Shown: positions 63,361 to 64,000 of the stretch, piece after piece | How positions within the stretch are numbered: the stretch's first letter is position 1 | How the letters are laid out: each line of letters begins with the position of its first letter | Source: Hydractinia symbiolongicarpus | Lineage: Eukaryota; Cnidaria; Hydrozoa; Anthoathecata; Hydractiniidae | DNA: 64,000 bases | Assembly: GCF_029227915.1 (NCBI RefSeq) | Contig: NC_079875.1 | Span: 21,323,001 to 21,387,000, forward strand | Reading direction: 5' to 3' | Made by a program: the position numbers and the translations under genes | The notes under the pieces: generated by a model | Told to the model about the DNA's origin: nothing | The model's database searches: none | What the model saw: only the letters and a program-made list of their open reading frames with translations

Positions 63361-64000
63361 GGTCTTTATAGGACTCTACACGTAGTTAAGAGTGTTTTAA
63401 GGCCACGGCGCTAAGGAGAACTACTTGGAACGTTGTAGTGCAATGACACTGGAAGGAATAGTCCAATGGTAAGCTGCGGAGGCAGGTGAAACCAGGTGAT
63501 TTACGTGTGAGGCCTTTATTAGACTGCAAAAGGCCATATTACAGCCTTTATAGGACGATGCACGTAGTTAAGAGTGTTGAAAAGCGACGGCGCTAAGGAA
63601 AACGACTTGGGACGTTGTACCACATTGAGACTTGAAGGACTAGTCCAATGGTAACCTGCGCAGGCAGATGGAACCTCGTGATTTACGTCTGCGGCCTTTA
63701 TTGGACTGCAAAAGGCCATATTACAGCCTTTATAGGACTGTGCACGCAGTTAATAGTGTTCTAAGGCGACGGCGCTAATGAAAGCGACTTTGGACGATGA
63801 AGCGCATTGAGACTGGAACGACTAGTCCAATGGTAACTTGTCCAGGCAGATGGAACCACGTGATTTACGCGTTAGGCCTTTATTAGACTGCAAAAAGCCA
63901 TATTACAGCCTTTATAGCACTGTGCACGTAGTTAAGAGTGTTGTAAGACAACGGCGCTAATGAGAACGACTTGGGACGTTGTAGCGCATTGAGACTGGAA
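63361..64000 (+). repeat. Satellite after the inversion, forward orientation
   Basis: About 3.5 monomers in the original orientation up to the window edge. The first 325 bp matches the 48.40-48.72 kb and 51.13-51.45 kb type (TTTTAAGGCCACGGCGCTAA, then the AACCAGGTGATTTACG monomer). At about 63,685 it switches to text matching 3,780-4,095 at a constant offset of 59,905 (TCTGCGGCCTTTATTGGAC, then CGCAGTTAATAGTGTTC). That is the point where the inverted block's match to 3,210-3,789 ended. Confidence 0.85.

Larger units (their letters stand above)
1..64000 (+). repeat. Satellite DNA array, about 182-bp monomer, roughly 350 tandem copies
   Basis: The entire window repeats one unit of about 182 bp. 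Successive monomers are recognised by constant landmarks in this order: GACTGCAAAAGGCCATATTA, then GTGCACGTAGTTAAGAGTGT, GACGGCGCTAATGAAAACGA, GGGACGTTGTAGCGCATTGA, GACTGGAACGACTAGTCCAA, CTGCGCAGGCAGATGGAACC and CACGTGATTTACGTGTGAGG. Spacing between equivalent bases in neighbouring monomers is 182 (for example 44,370 to 44,552 and 58,747 to 58,929). Monomers differ from each other by scattered substitutions and rare 1-2 bp indels, and fall into recurring variant classes that define higher-order repeats. No interruption by a mobile element, gene or unique sequence was found. The near-nucleosomal length and higher-order structure are typical of centromeric or pericentromeric satellites of plants and animals; that location is an inference. 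Plus orientation is arbitrary and holds except at 61,957-63,360. Confidence 0.98.

Noticed and set aside
1431-63719. More than sixty minus-strand open reading frames of 61-124 codons with similar products (starting MAFCSLIKASHVNHEV or alike), which could look like a tandem gene family
   Set aside because: Each is one satellite monomer plus a few bases read through. The 182-bp period is not a multiple of three, so frames shift every monomer. Copies differ by 1-bp indels (57,651; 25,637; 27,650) that change the frame, there are no flanking gene signals or introns, and the one plus-strand case (62,667-62,981) arises only because the array is inverted there.
1-64000. CENP-B box
   Set aside because: I looked for TTCGNNNNANNCGGG and its reverse complement in the monomer. 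The closest text (TTCGACGATGAAGCG in some monomers) lacks the central A and the CGGG end.
1-64000. CRISPR array or bacterial repeat locus
   Set aside because: The repeating unit is 182 bp with no conserved-repeat/variable-spacer alternation, no cas genes and no coding sequence at all.
1-64000. Embedded transposon, rDNA, tRNA, telomere repeat or microsatellite
   Set aside because: Monomer landmarks continue without a gap longer than one monomer from start to end, leaving no room for inserted elements, and no simple-sequence runs were seen.
1-64000. Naming the species or a known satellite family
   Set aside because: The monomer does not match any satellite I can recall with confidence. A search of repeat databases with one consensus monomer would decide it; a full-length hit would name the clade.

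Overview
The whole 64 kb window is satellite DNA. It is a tandem array of a monomer of about 182 bp, roughly 350 copies end to end. I find no gene, RNA gene, transposon, telomere repeat or unique sequence. Every short open reading frame is one monomer read on the minus strand. The array points to eukaryotic constitutive heterochromatin, most likely centromeric or pericentromeric (inferred from near-nucleosomal monomer length, higher-order structure and absence of genes). I cannot name the species: I do not recognise the monomer as a satellite I know. One near-consensus monomer counted by hand is 51 A, 51 G, 36 C and 44 T (about 48% GC), with 11 CpG (observed/expected about 1.1).

The array is a patchwork of higher-order repeats (HORs) of different period. 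From left to right: 1-8.3 kb holds a 13-monomer unit (2,366 bp) in two tandem copies plus an earlier partial copy. 7.6-17.05 kb holds a 29-monomer unit (5,273 bp) followed by a second copy that lost two monomers and then four. 17.05-18.87 kb is a mosaic with a 19-bp register jump. 18.87-23.35 kb is an 8-monomer unit (1,455 bp). 24.18-44.37 kb is a 38-monomer unit (about 6.91 kb) in three almost identical copies, the third lacking exactly three monomers. 44.37-48.3 kb is a mosaic without an obvious long period. 48.3-58.5 kb is built from a 30-monomer spacing (5,460 bp), with a separate 8-monomer unit (1,456 bp) duplicated inside it at 52.46-55.59 kb. 58.83-61.96 kb is a 1,688-bp tandem unit that is not a whole number of monomers, because it carries a 50-bp truncated monomer.

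At 61,957-63,360 the array flips: about 7.7 monomers run in the opposite orientation, then the original orientation resumes. The outer 580 bp of the inverted block matches 3.21-3.79 kb in reverse complement, including a rare 1-bp deletion. Sequence after 63,685 continues where that match stopped. This indicates an inversion inside the array with later rearrangement.

Nothing here works together as genes. The biology lies in array evolution: unequal exchange in whole-monomer steps, nested amplification, local homogenisation of private variants, and an inversion edge. All periods and junctions come from reading the sequence and from spacings between diagnostic variants. Junctions are good to a few bases where stated and to tens of bases otherwise.
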